Below, one piece after another: positions 33,223 through 41,574 of a stretch of 64,000 nucleotides of DNA (position 1 is the stretch's first letter; every line of letters starts with the position of its first letter). The position numbers were made by a program, and so were the translations under genes. The DNA is from Geomonas sp. RF6. GTDB lineage: Bacteria; Desulfobacterota; Desulfuromonadia; Geobacterales; Geobacteraceae. The notes beneath the pieces are model-generated. The model was given only the letters and a program-made list of their open reading frames with translations, had not been told where the DNA came from and searched no databases. Where the stretch lies: NCBI RefSeq assembly GCF_021044625.1, contig NZ_CP087999.1, positions 823,001 through 887,000 of the forward strand, written 5' to 3'.

Positions 33223-35172
33223 TCAGGCGGCGCTCCCTTGCTGCTTGTTTGTGGCCACGCGAAGATTCCGCACCAGGGCGATCTTTTGCGGCGGGAAGAG
33301 ATCGGGACGCACCCACTGAAAAACGGGGGGTGGAGCGATCTCGAAATGGTAGCGGGGGGCGAACTCCGGAACGATTGCCTTCAGCGTGTCGATAAGGTCG
33401 GCGAGCTTGTGGCGCCGCGCCAGGTTGAACAGCTCCTCAAGGGTCCCGGTAACGGTCGCGAGGTCCGTCTCCACAGGGGCCATGACCCGGATCTTTTTGT
33501 GAGTGGTAGGCTGGATCCCCTCTCCGTCTATGAGGAGCTCCTCAAAGAGCTTCTCGCCGGGCTTCAACCCCGTGAACTTTATGTCGATGTCCTTGTACGG
33601 CACGAGCCCCGAAAGGCGGATCAGCTCCTCGGCCAGGGAGAGGATGCGCACCGGCTCCCCCATGTCCAGGACGAATATCTCGCCGCCGCGGCCGATGCAC
33701 CCGGCCTGGAGCACGAGCTGGGAGGCCTCAGGGATGGTCATGAAGTAGCGCACCACGTCCCTGTCGGTGACGGTCACCGGCCCGCCGCGCCTGATCTGCT
33801 CCTTGAAGAGCGGGATGACGCTGCCGTTGCTCCCGAGGACGTTGCCGAAGCGTACCGTGGTGAAGCAGGTCTTGCTGGTGGCGGCAAGCGCCTGCACGTA
33901 GATCTCCGCGCTCCTCTTGCTCGCCCCCATGACGTTCGTGGGGTTCACCGCCTTGTCGGTGGAGACCATGACAAAATTCTGCACCCCGTGCCGGTGCGCC
34001 GCGTCCGCGACGACCTTCGTCCCCTGCACGTTGTTCAGTATCGCCTCCGCCGGGTTGTACTCCGTCATCGCCACGTGCTTGTAGGCGGCGGCGTGGAAGA
34101 CGACTTCGGGGTCGAAGTCGGAGAAGATTGCCTCCACCCGCTCCTGGTTCTTCACATCGCCGAGCATCGGGATGACGCGCAAATCCGGAAAGGAGGCGGA
34201 GAGTTCCTTCTCCACGTAGAAGAGGGGGGTCTCGGCGTTGTCCAGGAGAATGATCTTCGACGGGGAGAAGTGAGCCACCTGCCTGCATATCTCGCTTCCG
34301 ATGCTCCCGGCGGCGCCCGTCACCAGCACCCTCTTTTGCGTCAGATAATTCCCGATCGCCGTCTGGTCCAGGACCACCGGATCGCGCCCGAGGAGATCCT
34401 CGATCTCCACGTCCTTTATCTGCGTCACCGAAACCTTTCCGACGGTGAGGGCGGTCACGCTCGGGAGCGTCTTGCAGCGCACTTTGGCGCGCTCGCAGGC
34501 ACCGAGCACCTTGCGCATCAGCGCCGCGTCCCCTGAGGGGATGGCAAAGATAACCTCCTCGATGTTGTGCAGCCTGATGAGAGCGCGCAGCCGGTTCGTT
34601 CCGCCGAGGACGCGCACTCCCGACAGGCGCAGCCCCTTCTTCTCCGGGTCGTCGTCCACAAAGCCGAGGACGTTGTACTGTGGGTTCCCCTGCTTGCGCA
34701 TCTCGCGCAACAGAAGGCTTCCGGTGTAGCCGGCGCCGACGATGAGGGTTCTCTTCCCCTTCCTCAGGGTCGGCATGACGCGCATCTCGCGATACAGGCG
34801 CCAGATGAGGCGGCTGGCGGCGACCATGGCAAAGAGGAAGAAATAGTCGAGGATGTACACCGAGCGGGGGAGCGCGAAGGGCCCCTTCAGGAAGACGATG
34901 AGTATTGCGGAAAAGAGGGAGGAGAAGGTGACGACCTTAAAGATCTCGTAGGCATCCTGCAGCGAGGCGTAGCGCCAGATGTTGCGGTACATGCCTGAGG
35001 CGGTAAAGAGCGCGGGTTTCGCAACGAGAACGACGGCGAGCCCCTGGAAGAAGACTTCCCACTGCTGGGGAGGGACCTGGAAGTCGTAGCGAAGGAGAAA
35101 AGCGAAAGTCAGTGCGGCGGCGGCCAGAGAAACGTCCAGGAAGAATACGAGTATCCGTTTGGCGTGAAACAT
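33223..35172 (-). CDS. UDP-GlcNAc C6-dehydratase/epimerase, WbpM/FlaA1/CapD type
   Basis: 649 residues, the long membrane form. Four N-terminal helices (~residues 7-125), a CoA-binding-like Rossmann domain (RTLIVGAGYTGS ~143-154), then the SDR domain with VLVTGAAGSIGSEI. In place of the usual Tyr, the catalytic set is STDKAVNPTNVMGASKR (Thr-Asp-Lys and Met-x3-Lys), as in WbpM and PglF. It makes UDP-2-acetamido-2,6-dideoxy-xylo-4-hexulose, precursor of QuiNAc, FucNAc or bacillosamine. Shine-Dalgarno GGGGGG precedes ATG 35172. With the WbpV-like reductase and the small transferase upstream it forms the set used for a QuiNAc/FucNAc first sugar in Pseudomonas and Rhizobium. Confidence 0.92.
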   Translation of the reverse strand: MFHAKRILVFFLDVSLAAAALTFAFLLRYDFQVPPQQWEVFFQGLAVVLVAKPALFTASGMYRNIWRYASLQDAYEIFKVVTFSSLFSAILIVFLKGPFALPRSVYILDYFFLFAMVAASRLIWRLYREMRVMPTLRKGKRTLIVGAGYTGSLLLREMRKQGNPQYNVLGFVDDDPEKKGLRLSGVRVLGGTNRLRALIRLHNIEEVIFAIPSGDAALMRKVLGACERAKVRCKTLPSVTALTVGKVSVTQIKDVEIEDLLGRDPVVLDQTAIGNYLTQKRVLVTGAAGSIGSEICRQVAHFSPSKIILLDNAETPLFYVEKELSASFPDLRVIPMLGDVKNQERVEAIFSDFDPEVVFHAAAYKHVAMTEYNPAEAILNNVQGTKVVADAAHRHGVQNFVMVSTDKAVNPTNVMGASKRSAEIYVQALAATSKTCFTTVRFGNVLGSNGSVIPLFKEQIRRGGPVTVTDRDVVRYFMTIPEASQLVLQAGCIGRGGEIFVLDMGEPVRILSLAEELIRLSGLVPYKDIDIKFTGLKPGEKLFEELLIDGEGIQPTTHKKIRVMAPVETDLATVTGTLEELFNLARRHKLADLIDTLKAIVPEFAPRYHFEIAPPPVFQWVRPDLFPPQKIALVRNLRVATNKQQGSAA

Positions 35173-35447
35173 ATCCCCCCCGCATCACATTGAATTCGGC
35201 AGTTCCTAATGCGAGAAAAGCGACTTATTAACAGAGCCTCACTATAACATTCACAGATGAAAAAGCAAACGGTGAAGCTAAATTATTGTCCCATCTCATA
35301 GGGGTTACCCCCGCTACCCCCTCTGACATTGCTGTCCCGGACTCTGTCTTTCCCATTGTCTCAAGGGTAGTTACACATCAGCATCTGCGACCTCGTAACA
35401 GGCACGGGGAGGCAGAAGTGAGTATAGGACAAGAAAATTGCATCAAA

Positions 35448-36008
35448 TCAATGTTGCACTCCATCGCTTTTGGCCACTTTCAGCAGTGTCAGGCACAGGA
35501 TGCGCAGGTCGAGATAGAGGGAACGGTTTTTCAGGTAGTAATGGTCGTAATCGACCTTCACCGGGATCGGCAGATCATCCCTGCCGTTTACCTGGGCCCA
35601 CCCCGTGAGCCCGGGGGTGAGGTCGTCGATCCCCCTCGCCGTGCGCAGCGCGATGAGGTCCTCCTGGTTGAAGAGCGCGGGGCGCGGCCCCACGAGGCTC
35701 ATCTCCCCCCTGATGATGCTGTACAGCTGCGGCAGCTCGTCGAGGCTCGACTTGCGCAGGAGCTTTCCCACCGGGGTCAGGAAGCGGCCGGGATCGCCGA
35801 GGAGATGGGTGGCAACGGGGGGCGTGTCGACCCGCATGGTGCGAAACTTCGGCATCATGAAGATGCCGTTTTTCTTCCCCACCCGCGCCGACCAGTAAAG
35901 AACTGGCCCCGGCGAGGTCAGCCGCACCAGAAGCGCCACGAGGAGCATGGGGACCGCGCACACGACAAGGAGGAGAAGGGCTGCAACGAGATCGAGGGTA
36001 CGCTTCAT
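35448..36008 (-). CDS. Small phosphoglycosyl transferase (initiating sugar transferase)
   Basis: 186 residues, the PglC/WreU-size monotopic type rather than the 460-residue WbaP type. One N-terminal re-entrant helix ([24 protein letters not shown]), then [16 protein letters not shown], the catalytic Asp-Glu in [24 protein letters not shown], and [17 protein letters not shown]. It transfers a sugar-1-phosphate to undecaprenyl phosphate at the inner membrane and so starts the repeat unit. The start at 36008 overlaps the reductase stop (ATGA), and GGAGGACGTC precedes it. Substrate is inferred from the neighbours as UDP-QuiNAc or UDP-FucNAc. Confidence 0.92.
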   Translation of the reverse strand: MKRTLDLVAALLLLVVCAVPMLLVALLVRLTSPGPVLYWSARVGKKNGIFMMPKFRTMRVDTPPVATHLLGDPGRFLTPVGKLLRKSSLDELPQLYSIIRGEMSLVGPRPALFNQEDLIALRTARGIDDLTPGLTGWAQVNGRDDLPIPVKVDYDHYYLKNRSLYLDLRILCLTLLKVAKSDGVQH

Positions 36009-37057
36009 GACGTCCTCCGGGCGTGGCCCAGGTACCACGCGGCGGTCTCCCGCACCCCCTCCTCCATCGTGCAGGGGGGGCACCAGCCGAGATCGCTCCG
36101 TATGGCGGAGCTGTCGACCGTGAGAGAGTCGACGAGCCCGGCTACGGCGCTCCCCTTGCCGAGGATTTCTCCGGTGACCCGCAGGAGCGGCACCGGGACA
36201 GGGAAGATGCGCGGGGAGGTGCGCAGCGCCGCAGCAAGCGTTTGTACCAGCGCCACCGTGGAGGTCGCGTCGTCGTCGCTCACGAGGTACGTCTTCCCGG
36301 CGGCGGCAGGGTGCTCCGCGCAGAGGGCGAGGGCGGCGACCAGGTTCTGCAGGTACAGGAAGCTCCTCTCATTGCGCACTGCTCCCAGCGGGAGGGGCAC
36401 CTTCCGGTGCACCAGGTCGAGAAGGGTGCGGAAATTCCCCGGCGCCGCGGGACCGTACACCAGAGGAGCGCGCACGATCACGGTCTCCATCGCCACCTCC
36501 CGGGAGAGGCGGCGCAGCTCCTCCTCGGCCTCCCACTTGGAGAGGGAGTAGTCGTTGTGCGGGGACGCGGGGTCGTTCTCCCTGAAGGGCGCGCCGGGGA
36601 GGGTGCGGTTGCCGTGCACCCCGATGGTGCTGAGAAAGATGAAACGCCGCACACCTGCGGCCGCCGCCTCACGGGCGAGCCGCGCCGTCCCCTCCACGTT
36701 CGCCTTGCGAAACTCGGAGAGGGGGTCGGAGGAGTCTTCCCGCAGCACGTGCACACGGGCCGCCAGGTGGACGACCGTCTGCACCCCCTTAACGGCATCC
36801 CCCCACTCCGTATCCCCACCCAGCAGCCCCACCGTCACTGTCTCGGCCCCCCCCGGAGGCACGGGTGTTTCCGGGTTTCGGGCCAAAAGCAGATCCCCCC
36901 TGTCCCCCCTTTGCAGAGGGGGGAACGTAGAGGGTCGCGTATCCCTTTCCGGGCGCTCCCGCACCGCTCCCCGCACCGTCCAGCCATCCTGCACCAGCCG
37001 CTCGCACAGGGCGCTCCCTACGAAGCCGTTTGCCCCGGTGACGAGGGCCCGCCTCAC
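36005..37057 (-). CDS. NAD-dependent epimerase/reductase (WbpV/WreQ-like) with repeat-encoded insert
   Basis: 350 residues. Extended SDR: NAD motif VTGANGFVGSAL at the N-terminus, VVHLAARVHV, FLSTIGVHGN and active-site YSLSKWEAE (YxxxK), then IVRAPLVYGPAAPGNF. VHLAARVHV and the Wbp-like C-terminus point to the C4 reductases or epimerases making UDP-QuiNAc or UDP-FucNAc. Oddity: after the first strand, residues ~38-70 (RPSTFPPLQRGDRGD.. to PPGGAETVT) are extra, and the DNA underneath (36892-36928) is a dispersed repeat; they lie in a loop between the first two Rossmann strands. Start is a GTG at 37057, eight bases after GGAG. It overlaps the glycosyltransferase stop (GTGA). Confidence 0.85.
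   Translation of the reverse strand: MRRALVTGANGFVGSALCERLVQDGWTVRGAVRERPERDTRPSTFPPLQRGDRGDLLLARNPETPVPPGGAETVTVGLLGGDTEWGDAVKGVQTVVHLAARVHVLREDSSDPLSEFRKANVEGTARLAREAAAAGVRRFIFLSTIGVHGNRTLPGAPFRENDPASPHNDYSLSKWEAEEELRRLSREVAMETVIVRAPLVYGPAAPGNFRTLLDLVHRKVPLPLGAVRNERSFLYLQNLVAALALCAEHPAAAGKTYLVSDDDATSTVALVQTLAAALRTSPRIFPVPVPLLRVTGEILGKGSAVAGLVDSLTVDSSAIRSDLGWCPPCTMEEGVRETAAWYLGHARRTS
36892..36928. repeat. G/C-rich dispersed repeat inside the reductase gene
   Basis: GATCCCCCCTGTCCCCCCTTTGC... then AGAGGGGGGAACGT (arms CCCCCCTTTGC and GCAGAGGGGGG). Same family as 23769-23798. It is in frame and encodes TFPPLQRGDRGDL on the minus strand. Confidence 0.75.
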
Positions 37058-37827
37058 AGCACCGTCTCCGGGCGCTGCACGTACTGGAGGAACTTCTGCC
37101 ACACCTTGTGGACCATGAAGAACGGTGAGAGGCGCAGCCCGTTCTTGCGCGCGGCCCCCCAGATCTCCAGGTTCTGCTTCACCATGTTCCTGATGCTCCT
37201 GTTGGTGGTCCCCCCCATGCGCATCTTCACAGTCACCCCGGGCACGTAGCGGGCGTGGATCTCCTTTTTGGCCAGGAGGCGCATCAGGAGCTCGGCATCG
37301 GCGGCTATCTTGTAGTCGAGATCGAAGAGCCCGAAGCGGTCGTAGACCCCGCGGCGGGCAAAGAAGGTCGGGTGCGCCGGCATCCACCCCTTTTCGATGA
37401 GGCCGCTTCTGTACTGCCGCGACTTCCAGTAGCGCACCACGCGCTCCGGTCTTTCTCGGTCCACGTAGACGAGGTCGGTGTAGCACGCCTCGACGGAGGG
37501 ATCGGCGAAGACCCCGGCGATCTTGCGCAGCACTCCGCTGCCGGCGTACAGGTCGTCGGCGTTGAGGATCCCAATGATGTCGCCGCCGGCCAGCCGGATC
37601 CCCTTGTTCATGGCATCGTAGATGCCGCTGTCCGGCTCGCTGACGTAGGTGTCTATCCCCTCCGCGAAGGAGGCAAGGACCTCCTTGGTGCCATCGGTGG
37701 AGTTCCCGTCGATGACGATGTACTGCACCGGATAGTCCTGGGAAAGGACGCTGCGCACGGAGGCCTCGACCGTTTCCCTCGCGTTTCTGACGACGGTGAT
37801 GATGGAGATGGACGGTTTCTCACTCAT
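37054..37827 (-). CDS. Glycosyltransferase family 2
   Basis: 257 residues, GT-A fold: SISIITVVRNARETVEASVRSVL (nucleotide-binding start), VIDGNSTDGTKEVL, SGIYDAMNKGI and the metal-binding GILNADDLY. The SEPDSGIYDAMNKGI form is typical of the WcaA/colanic-acid-like subgroup. A C-terminal amphipathic stretch (SPFFMVHKVWQKFLQYV) may dock it to the membrane. It adds one sugar of the repeat unit; donor unknown. It overlaps its upstream neighbour by 8 bp and the downstream reductase by 4 bp. Confidence 0.9.
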   Translation of the reverse strand: MSEKPSISIITVVRNARETVEASVRSVLSQDYPVQYIVIDGNSTDGTKEVLASFAEGIDTYVSEPDSGIYDAMNKGIRLAGGDIIGILNADDLYAGSGVLRKIAGVFADPSVEACYTDLVYVDRERPERVVRYWKSRQYRSGLIEKGWMPAHPTFFARRGVYDRFGLFDLDYKIAADAELLMRLLAKKEIHARYVPGVTVKMRMGGTTNRSIRNMVKQNLEIWGAARKNGLRLSPFFMVHKVWQKFLQYVQRPETVL

Positions 37828-38581
37828 GGCTTCGAACCCTTCCTACGAGCGCGCATATGAGACGGTATCTGAAGCGGATCTTTTGCAGCACGGTGTACGA
37901 GCTCTTTTCCCCGGTGGGGGAGGCGTTCGCCCCGTGCCTCCGGTAGCAGACCAGAGGGTTGCGGAGAAAGTGCGTCCTCCCCGCCATCTCGGCGACGATC
38001 CCGAGCCACATGTCGTGCATCGGGATCGTCTCCGGGAAGGGGAGCGCCATATCGAGGACCGAACGCCGGAAGGCCATGCAGCACCCGAGGTAGCCATTTT
38101 TCAACACGTTCTTGACGACACCGGGGCCGGAGCCCCTCATGGCGAAGAAGGAAGGGGCGATCTCCCTCCCGTTCTCGTCGATGAGGTTGCAGTCGCTCAC
38201 CACGAGATTGAAGCGTTCCAGCAGCGGCATGAGAGCCGCCACTTTTCCCGGGTGCCACAGGTCGTCCTGGTCGGCGAGAAAGATCCGCTCGCCGCGGGCG
38301 GCACCGAGCGCGTTTTCGAAGTTGCGCACCGGGCTGCGGAAGGACCCGTTGAGGAGGACGATGCGCGGGTCTGCCATGCTGCGAACCAGTGCGACGGTGC
38401 TGTCGGTGGAGGAGTCGTCGGAGACGATGACCTCGTCGTGCGGGCCTAGCTGCGGCAGTATGGAGTCCAGTTGCTGGCGCACGAACCGCTCCCCGTTGCA
38501 GGTCGCCATGCACACCGAGATAGCGGGCGCCTCCCCGGGCACGGCACCCCCTCTTCCGGCCTCCCCCCCTGAGCTAGCCAC
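37820..38581 (-). CDS. Glycosyltransferase family 2
   Basis: 253 residues. ISVCMATCNGERFVRQQLDSIL, VSDDSSTDSTVALV, the DxD equivalent FLADQDDLWHPGKV and YLGCCMAFRRSVL are GT2 features; the DQDDLW form is common in rhamnosyl- and related transferases. The first ~18 residues (SSGGEAGRGGAVPGEAP) are flexible. Start is a GTG at 38581 overlapping the preceding gene's stop by 8 bp, with no strong Shine-Dalgarno, so expression probably depends on coupling. Confidence 0.88.
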   Translation of the reverse strand: MASSGGEAGRGGAVPGEAPAISVCMATCNGERFVRQQLDSILPQLGPHDEVIVSDDSSTDSTVALVRSMADPRIVLLNGSFRSPVRNFENALGAARGERIFLADQDDLWHPGKVAALMPLLERFNLVVSDCNLIDENGREIAPSFFAMRGSGPGVVKNVLKNGYLGCCMAFRRSVLDMALPFPETIPMHDMWLGIVAEMAGRTHFLRNPLVCYRRHGANASPTGEKSSYTVLQKIRFRYRLICALVGRVRSHE

Positions 38582-39491
38582 TGTGCACCTTCCCTGTAAC
38601 GCCGGCCACTCCGGCGAGTATTCCCCGCGTCATCATCTGCAGCTGCCGACACCGCGCCCTTCCCGGAGAAACCGGGAGAAAGAGGGCGCGCGCCAGGAGC
38701 CCGAGGGAAAGGCGCACCCTCCACACCCACGGCACGTACGGCAGGCGCACGAAGTGCACCGTGTTCCGGTAGTAGTAGTACCGCCGCAGCGGGGTGTACT
38801 CGATGAGGCGCATGCCGCACGAGATCGTCACCTCCCCCTCCCCGAGTTCGTGGGACATGACAGCGTCGGTCACCCCGAAGAGGGAGTACCCCCGGGACCT
38901 CGCCCGGAAGCACCATTCGGTGTCCACATAGTCGATGAAGAGCTCCTCGTTGAAGAGCCCGACCCCTTCGAAGACCTCCAGCGGGTAGAGGCAGCCGGAG
39001 GTGATGAGCTGGTCCACCGGGAGTGGGGCGCCGTCGGCGGCGTACAGGTGCCGCACCCGCCACCCTGAGGTGGCCACGAAGGGGTAGCGAAGGGGGGGCG
39101 ACTGACGGTAGTCCACAAAGGCAGGGCCCACGGCCGCCACGCTCCGGCCGCTCCACTTCAGCTCGCGCAGTGCCTCCAGCAGGCGGAGCACCATATCCGG
39201 CGCCGGGGCGCTGTCGTGATCGAAGGTTACGACGTAATCGCAGCCGAGACTTCCCGCTAACAGCACCCCGCGGTTTAGCGCACCCCCAAGCCCCACGTTT
39301 TCCTCCATCGATTGGTACAGCACCTCCGGATACCCCCTGAGGACCTCGCGCACCTCATCGGAGGAGCCGTTGTCCAGCACGACAACCCGCCCCACCTGCA
39401 GGGCGATGAGCCCGATCAGCCTCTCGAGCTTGGCGCGGTCGGGGTGGTACGCCACCACGAGGGCGCACACCTTCGCGGGTAGATCAGCCAT
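38574..39491 (-). CDS. Glycosyltransferase family 2 (rhamnosyltransferase-like)
   Basis: 305 residues. KVCALVVAYHPDRAKLERLIG, VVLDNGSSDEVREVL, ENVGLGGALNRGV and VTFDHDSAPAPDMV (DxD) match the RfbF/WbbL-like rhamnosyltransferase group. SGCLYPLEVFEGVGLFNEELFIDYVDTEWCFRARSRG carries the catalytic Asp/Glu-Asp region. A basic C-terminal segment with hydrophobic patches (LSLGLLARALFLPVSP) may contact the membrane. It overlaps the polymerase gene by 8 bp. Sugar donor not determinable; dTDP-rhamnose genes are absent from the window. Confidence 0.9.
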   Translation of the reverse strand: MADLPAKVCALVVAYHPDRAKLERLIGLIALQVGRVVVLDNGSSDEVREVLRGYPEVLYQSMEENVGLGGALNRGVLLAGSLGCDYVVTFDHDSAPAPDMVLRLLEALRELKWSGRSVAAVGPAFVDYRQSPPLRYPFVATSGWRVRHLYAADGAPLPVDQLITSGCLYPLEVFEGVGLFNEELFIDYVDTEWCFRARSRGYSLFGVTDAVMSHELGEGEVTISCGMRLIEYTPLRRYYYYRNTVHFVRLPYVPWVWRVRLSLGLLARALFLPVSPGRARCRQLQMMTRGILAGVAGVTGKVHSG

Positions 39492-40680
39492 CGCTCCCCC
39501 CTCCCCCCTGCGCCGCGGCGACCGGGACTCCGCACACCCTTCCGGAGGAGAGTTTCACGAGCATGCGCCGGACGCCGGGGATCAGGAGGTAGCAGATTAG
39601 CACCACCAGTGAGTCTCGCGCGAAGGGCCGCAAGAGGTATTGGTTGGCGAAGAAGGTCATGAGGAGCGGGTAGAGGCTCGCAGCATAGAAGAAGATGCCG
39701 TACCTGCTCCCCCGCTTCGCTGCCTTGTAGATCACGCCGTGCATGAGACCGATCAGCAGGAAGATGAGGACAAGCCCCGGCAGGGTGAAGGCATAGAAGT
39801 CCTTGTAGACGGTGAAGACGTTCGTCGGCATCGGCACGTACACCCAGCTGTGCTTGAAGTCCGGAGCGTCGACGGCGATATCGAGCCCCGCAACGCCGCC
39901 GACGAGGTACAGGAGGAAGTAATCCAGCAGCGTGTATGCCTCGTCGGTCTTGTGGGTGAGCTGCATATACCACATCATGAAGACGGCAAACACGGTGCCG
40001 ATCGGTAGGCAGATCTTCAGAGCCTCTTTCAGGGTCACTCTTTTCCCCCGTTTGAAGAGGCGGATGGCGAAGAGTCCCGCCACCAGCGCAAGGATCGAGT
40101 TTCGACCCGTGTTCAGGATGCAGTACAGGAGGGAGATCAGCAGGGAAAGATAGAAGAGCCGCTCCCCTTTCCTGTGCTCGAGATAGACGAGGAAGGTAGT
40201 GCTGATGGAGATCGCCATAGCGCTACTCGTGATGATGCTGGAGTATGGCTTCTCGCCACTTACGAGGGAGGAGATGATGAGATGCCTGAGTTCCCCCAGG
40301 CTGAAGAGGGATCCTCCCAGTCCAGCGAGGTCACGGTAGAAAAAGGGGAAAACGGCGAGGGAGTATATGACGAGAAAGCGGGCCCCGGAGCGCGGGGGGG
40401 GAATGCTTTGCCGGCCAGTCTCCTTCATCGGCACGAATCGCCCGAGGTAGCAGCCAGTACTGAAGGCGACGGCCCCGCCCAAGAGGACACAACAGGTGAG
40501 GATGCTGATCTTGTTGAACTGCACAGGGGAGAAGGCATACAACACCACAATCGTCGTCCACAGCGCGGAGTAGACGAAGCCGGGATAGAGGATGTCGCGC
40601 CGCCCGACGAGGTAGTTCATCACCAGGAGGAGGCCGAAGAGGTAGCACAGTATCAGGTACTCGTTCTGAAAGAAGTTCAT
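39484..40680 (-). CDS. Oligosaccharide repeat-unit polymerase (Wzy-like)
   Basis: 398 residues with about ten hydrophobic helices spread along the chain (YLILCYLFGLLLVMNYLVG, ISILTCCVLLGGAVAFSTGCYLG, ...) and a long polar loop in the second half (HKTDEAYTLLDYFLLYLVGGVAGLDIAV). TGRNSILALVAGLF and YLVGGVAGLD are reminiscent of the O-antigen polymerase family, whose members share topology more than sequence. It would join lipid-linked repeat units in the periplasm. Its position among GT genes and with a Wzx in the same operon supports this. Shine-Dalgarno AGGTAAAGG before ATG 40680. Confidence 0.85.
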   Translation of the reverse strand: MNFFQNEYLILCYLFGLLLVMNYLVGRRDILYPGFVYSALWTTIVVLYAFSPVQFNKISILTCCVLLGGAVAFSTGCYLGRFVPMKETGRQSIPPPRSGARFLVIYSLAVFPFFYRDLAGLGGSLFSLGELRHLIISSLVSGEKPYSSIITSSAMAISISTTFLVYLEHRKGERLFYLSLLISLLYCILNTGRNSILALVAGLFAIRLFKRGKRVTLKEALKICLPIGTVFAVFMMWYMQLTHKTDEAYTLLDYFLLYLVGGVAGLDIAVDAPDFKHSWVYVPMPTNVFTVYKDFYAFTLPGLVLIFLLIGLMHGVIYKAAKRGSRYGIFFYAASLYPLLMTFFANQYLLRPFARDSLVVLICYLLIPGVRRMLVKLSSGRVCGVPVAAAQGGGGSDG

Positions 40681-40689
40681 TGTGAACCT

Positions 40690-41565
40690 TTACCTCCCGG
40701 AGAGGGAGCTTTTGAGCTCGAGGAGTCTGCGGACCGGGGCAAGGAGGAGCTTGCCCAGCCGGTATTCCCTGGAATTTGCCACGTCGAGGTACTCCGTCAT
40801 CTGCAGGGGGTCGGGGAAGACCTGAGCGAAGAGCTCCCGGTGGTTCTGCCACATCACCCGGCGCAGATCCCCGCGCCCCTGCAACGCAAACTGTCTGTTT
40901 CGCGAGCGCTTGCGCGGCTTCACCCGGTAAAAGAAGTGCTCTCCCTCCAGCACCGCGACCTCCCCCCCCTCCTTCAAGAGGCGAATCCAGAAGTCCCAGT
41001 CCTCGTAGCCGGCTGCCATCGTCTCGCTGAAGCCGCCGACCCGATCGAAGTCGCTCCTGTGAAAGAGGCTCGTCACCACGTAGAGATTGTGCCCAAGAAG
41101 CCTCTCCATGGAGTACGGCTCCACCCTGATGCTGCGGCTCTTCTCCCCGAATAGGCGGTAGTGGCAGGCGACGAGCTTCAGCTCCGGCGCGCTTTGCAGG
41201 CGCTGCACCGCGAGGGGGATGAACTGCGGGGAGATCCGGTCGTCCGCATCGAGCGGCAGGATGTAGCGCCCGCTGCTCTGGCGGATCGCGAAGTTTCTGG
41301 CCCCCGACACCCCCCTTTTCCCCGGCCGCAGCACCGTCACCCCCGCTGCGGCCGCCCCGTCAAGGATCTCCAGCGTGGCGGGGTCGGTGGAGCCGTCGTC
41401 CACCACGATGTGCTCGAGGTTCGGGTACTGCGACTCCCGCACGGAGGCGAGCGCATCGGAAAGATATACTCCGTCATTGTGGCAGGGGGTGATGACCGAG
41501 ACGAGCGGGGAGCCGCTCCCCGCTGCGCCGGTGGCGCCTCCGCTCCTCTCCCTTTCTCTCTCCAT
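40690..41565 (-). CDS. Glycosyltransferase family 2 (GT-A)
   Basis: 291 residues. LVSVITPCHNDGVYLSDALASV, HIVVDDGSTDPATLEIL, KRGVSGARNFAIRQSSGRYILPLDADDRI: a textbook GT2 nucleotide-sugar site. The GAGYEDWDFWIRLLKEGG block carries the catalytic base region (ED). The first 20 residues are Glu/Arg then Ser/Gly rich (EREREREERS-like low complexity) and probably disordered. It adds one sugar to the repeat unit. The gene is 9 bp from both neighbours. Confidence 0.9.
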   Translation of the reverse strand: MERERERSGGATGAAGSGSPLVSVITPCHNDGVYLSDALASVRESQYPNLEHIVVDDGSTDPATLEILDGAAAAGVTVLRPGKRGVSGARNFAIRQSSGRYILPLDADDRISPQFIPLAVQRLQSAPELKLVACHYRLFGEKSRSIRVEPYSMERLLGHNLYVVTSLFHRSDFDRVGGFSETMAAGYEDWDFWIRLLKEGGEVAVLEGEHFFYRVKPRKRSRNRQFALQGRGDLRRVMWQNHRELFAQVFPDPLQMTEYLDVANSREYRLGKLLLAPVRRLLELKSSLSGR

Positions 41566-41574
41566 CCCTTCCCC

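Noticed and set aside
31804-34536. 910-codon open frame on the plus strand
   Set aside because: It is the antisense of the Wzi-like and WbpM-like genes. High GC keeps such frames open; composition (His/Arg/Val/Glu rich) is typical of an antisense shadow.
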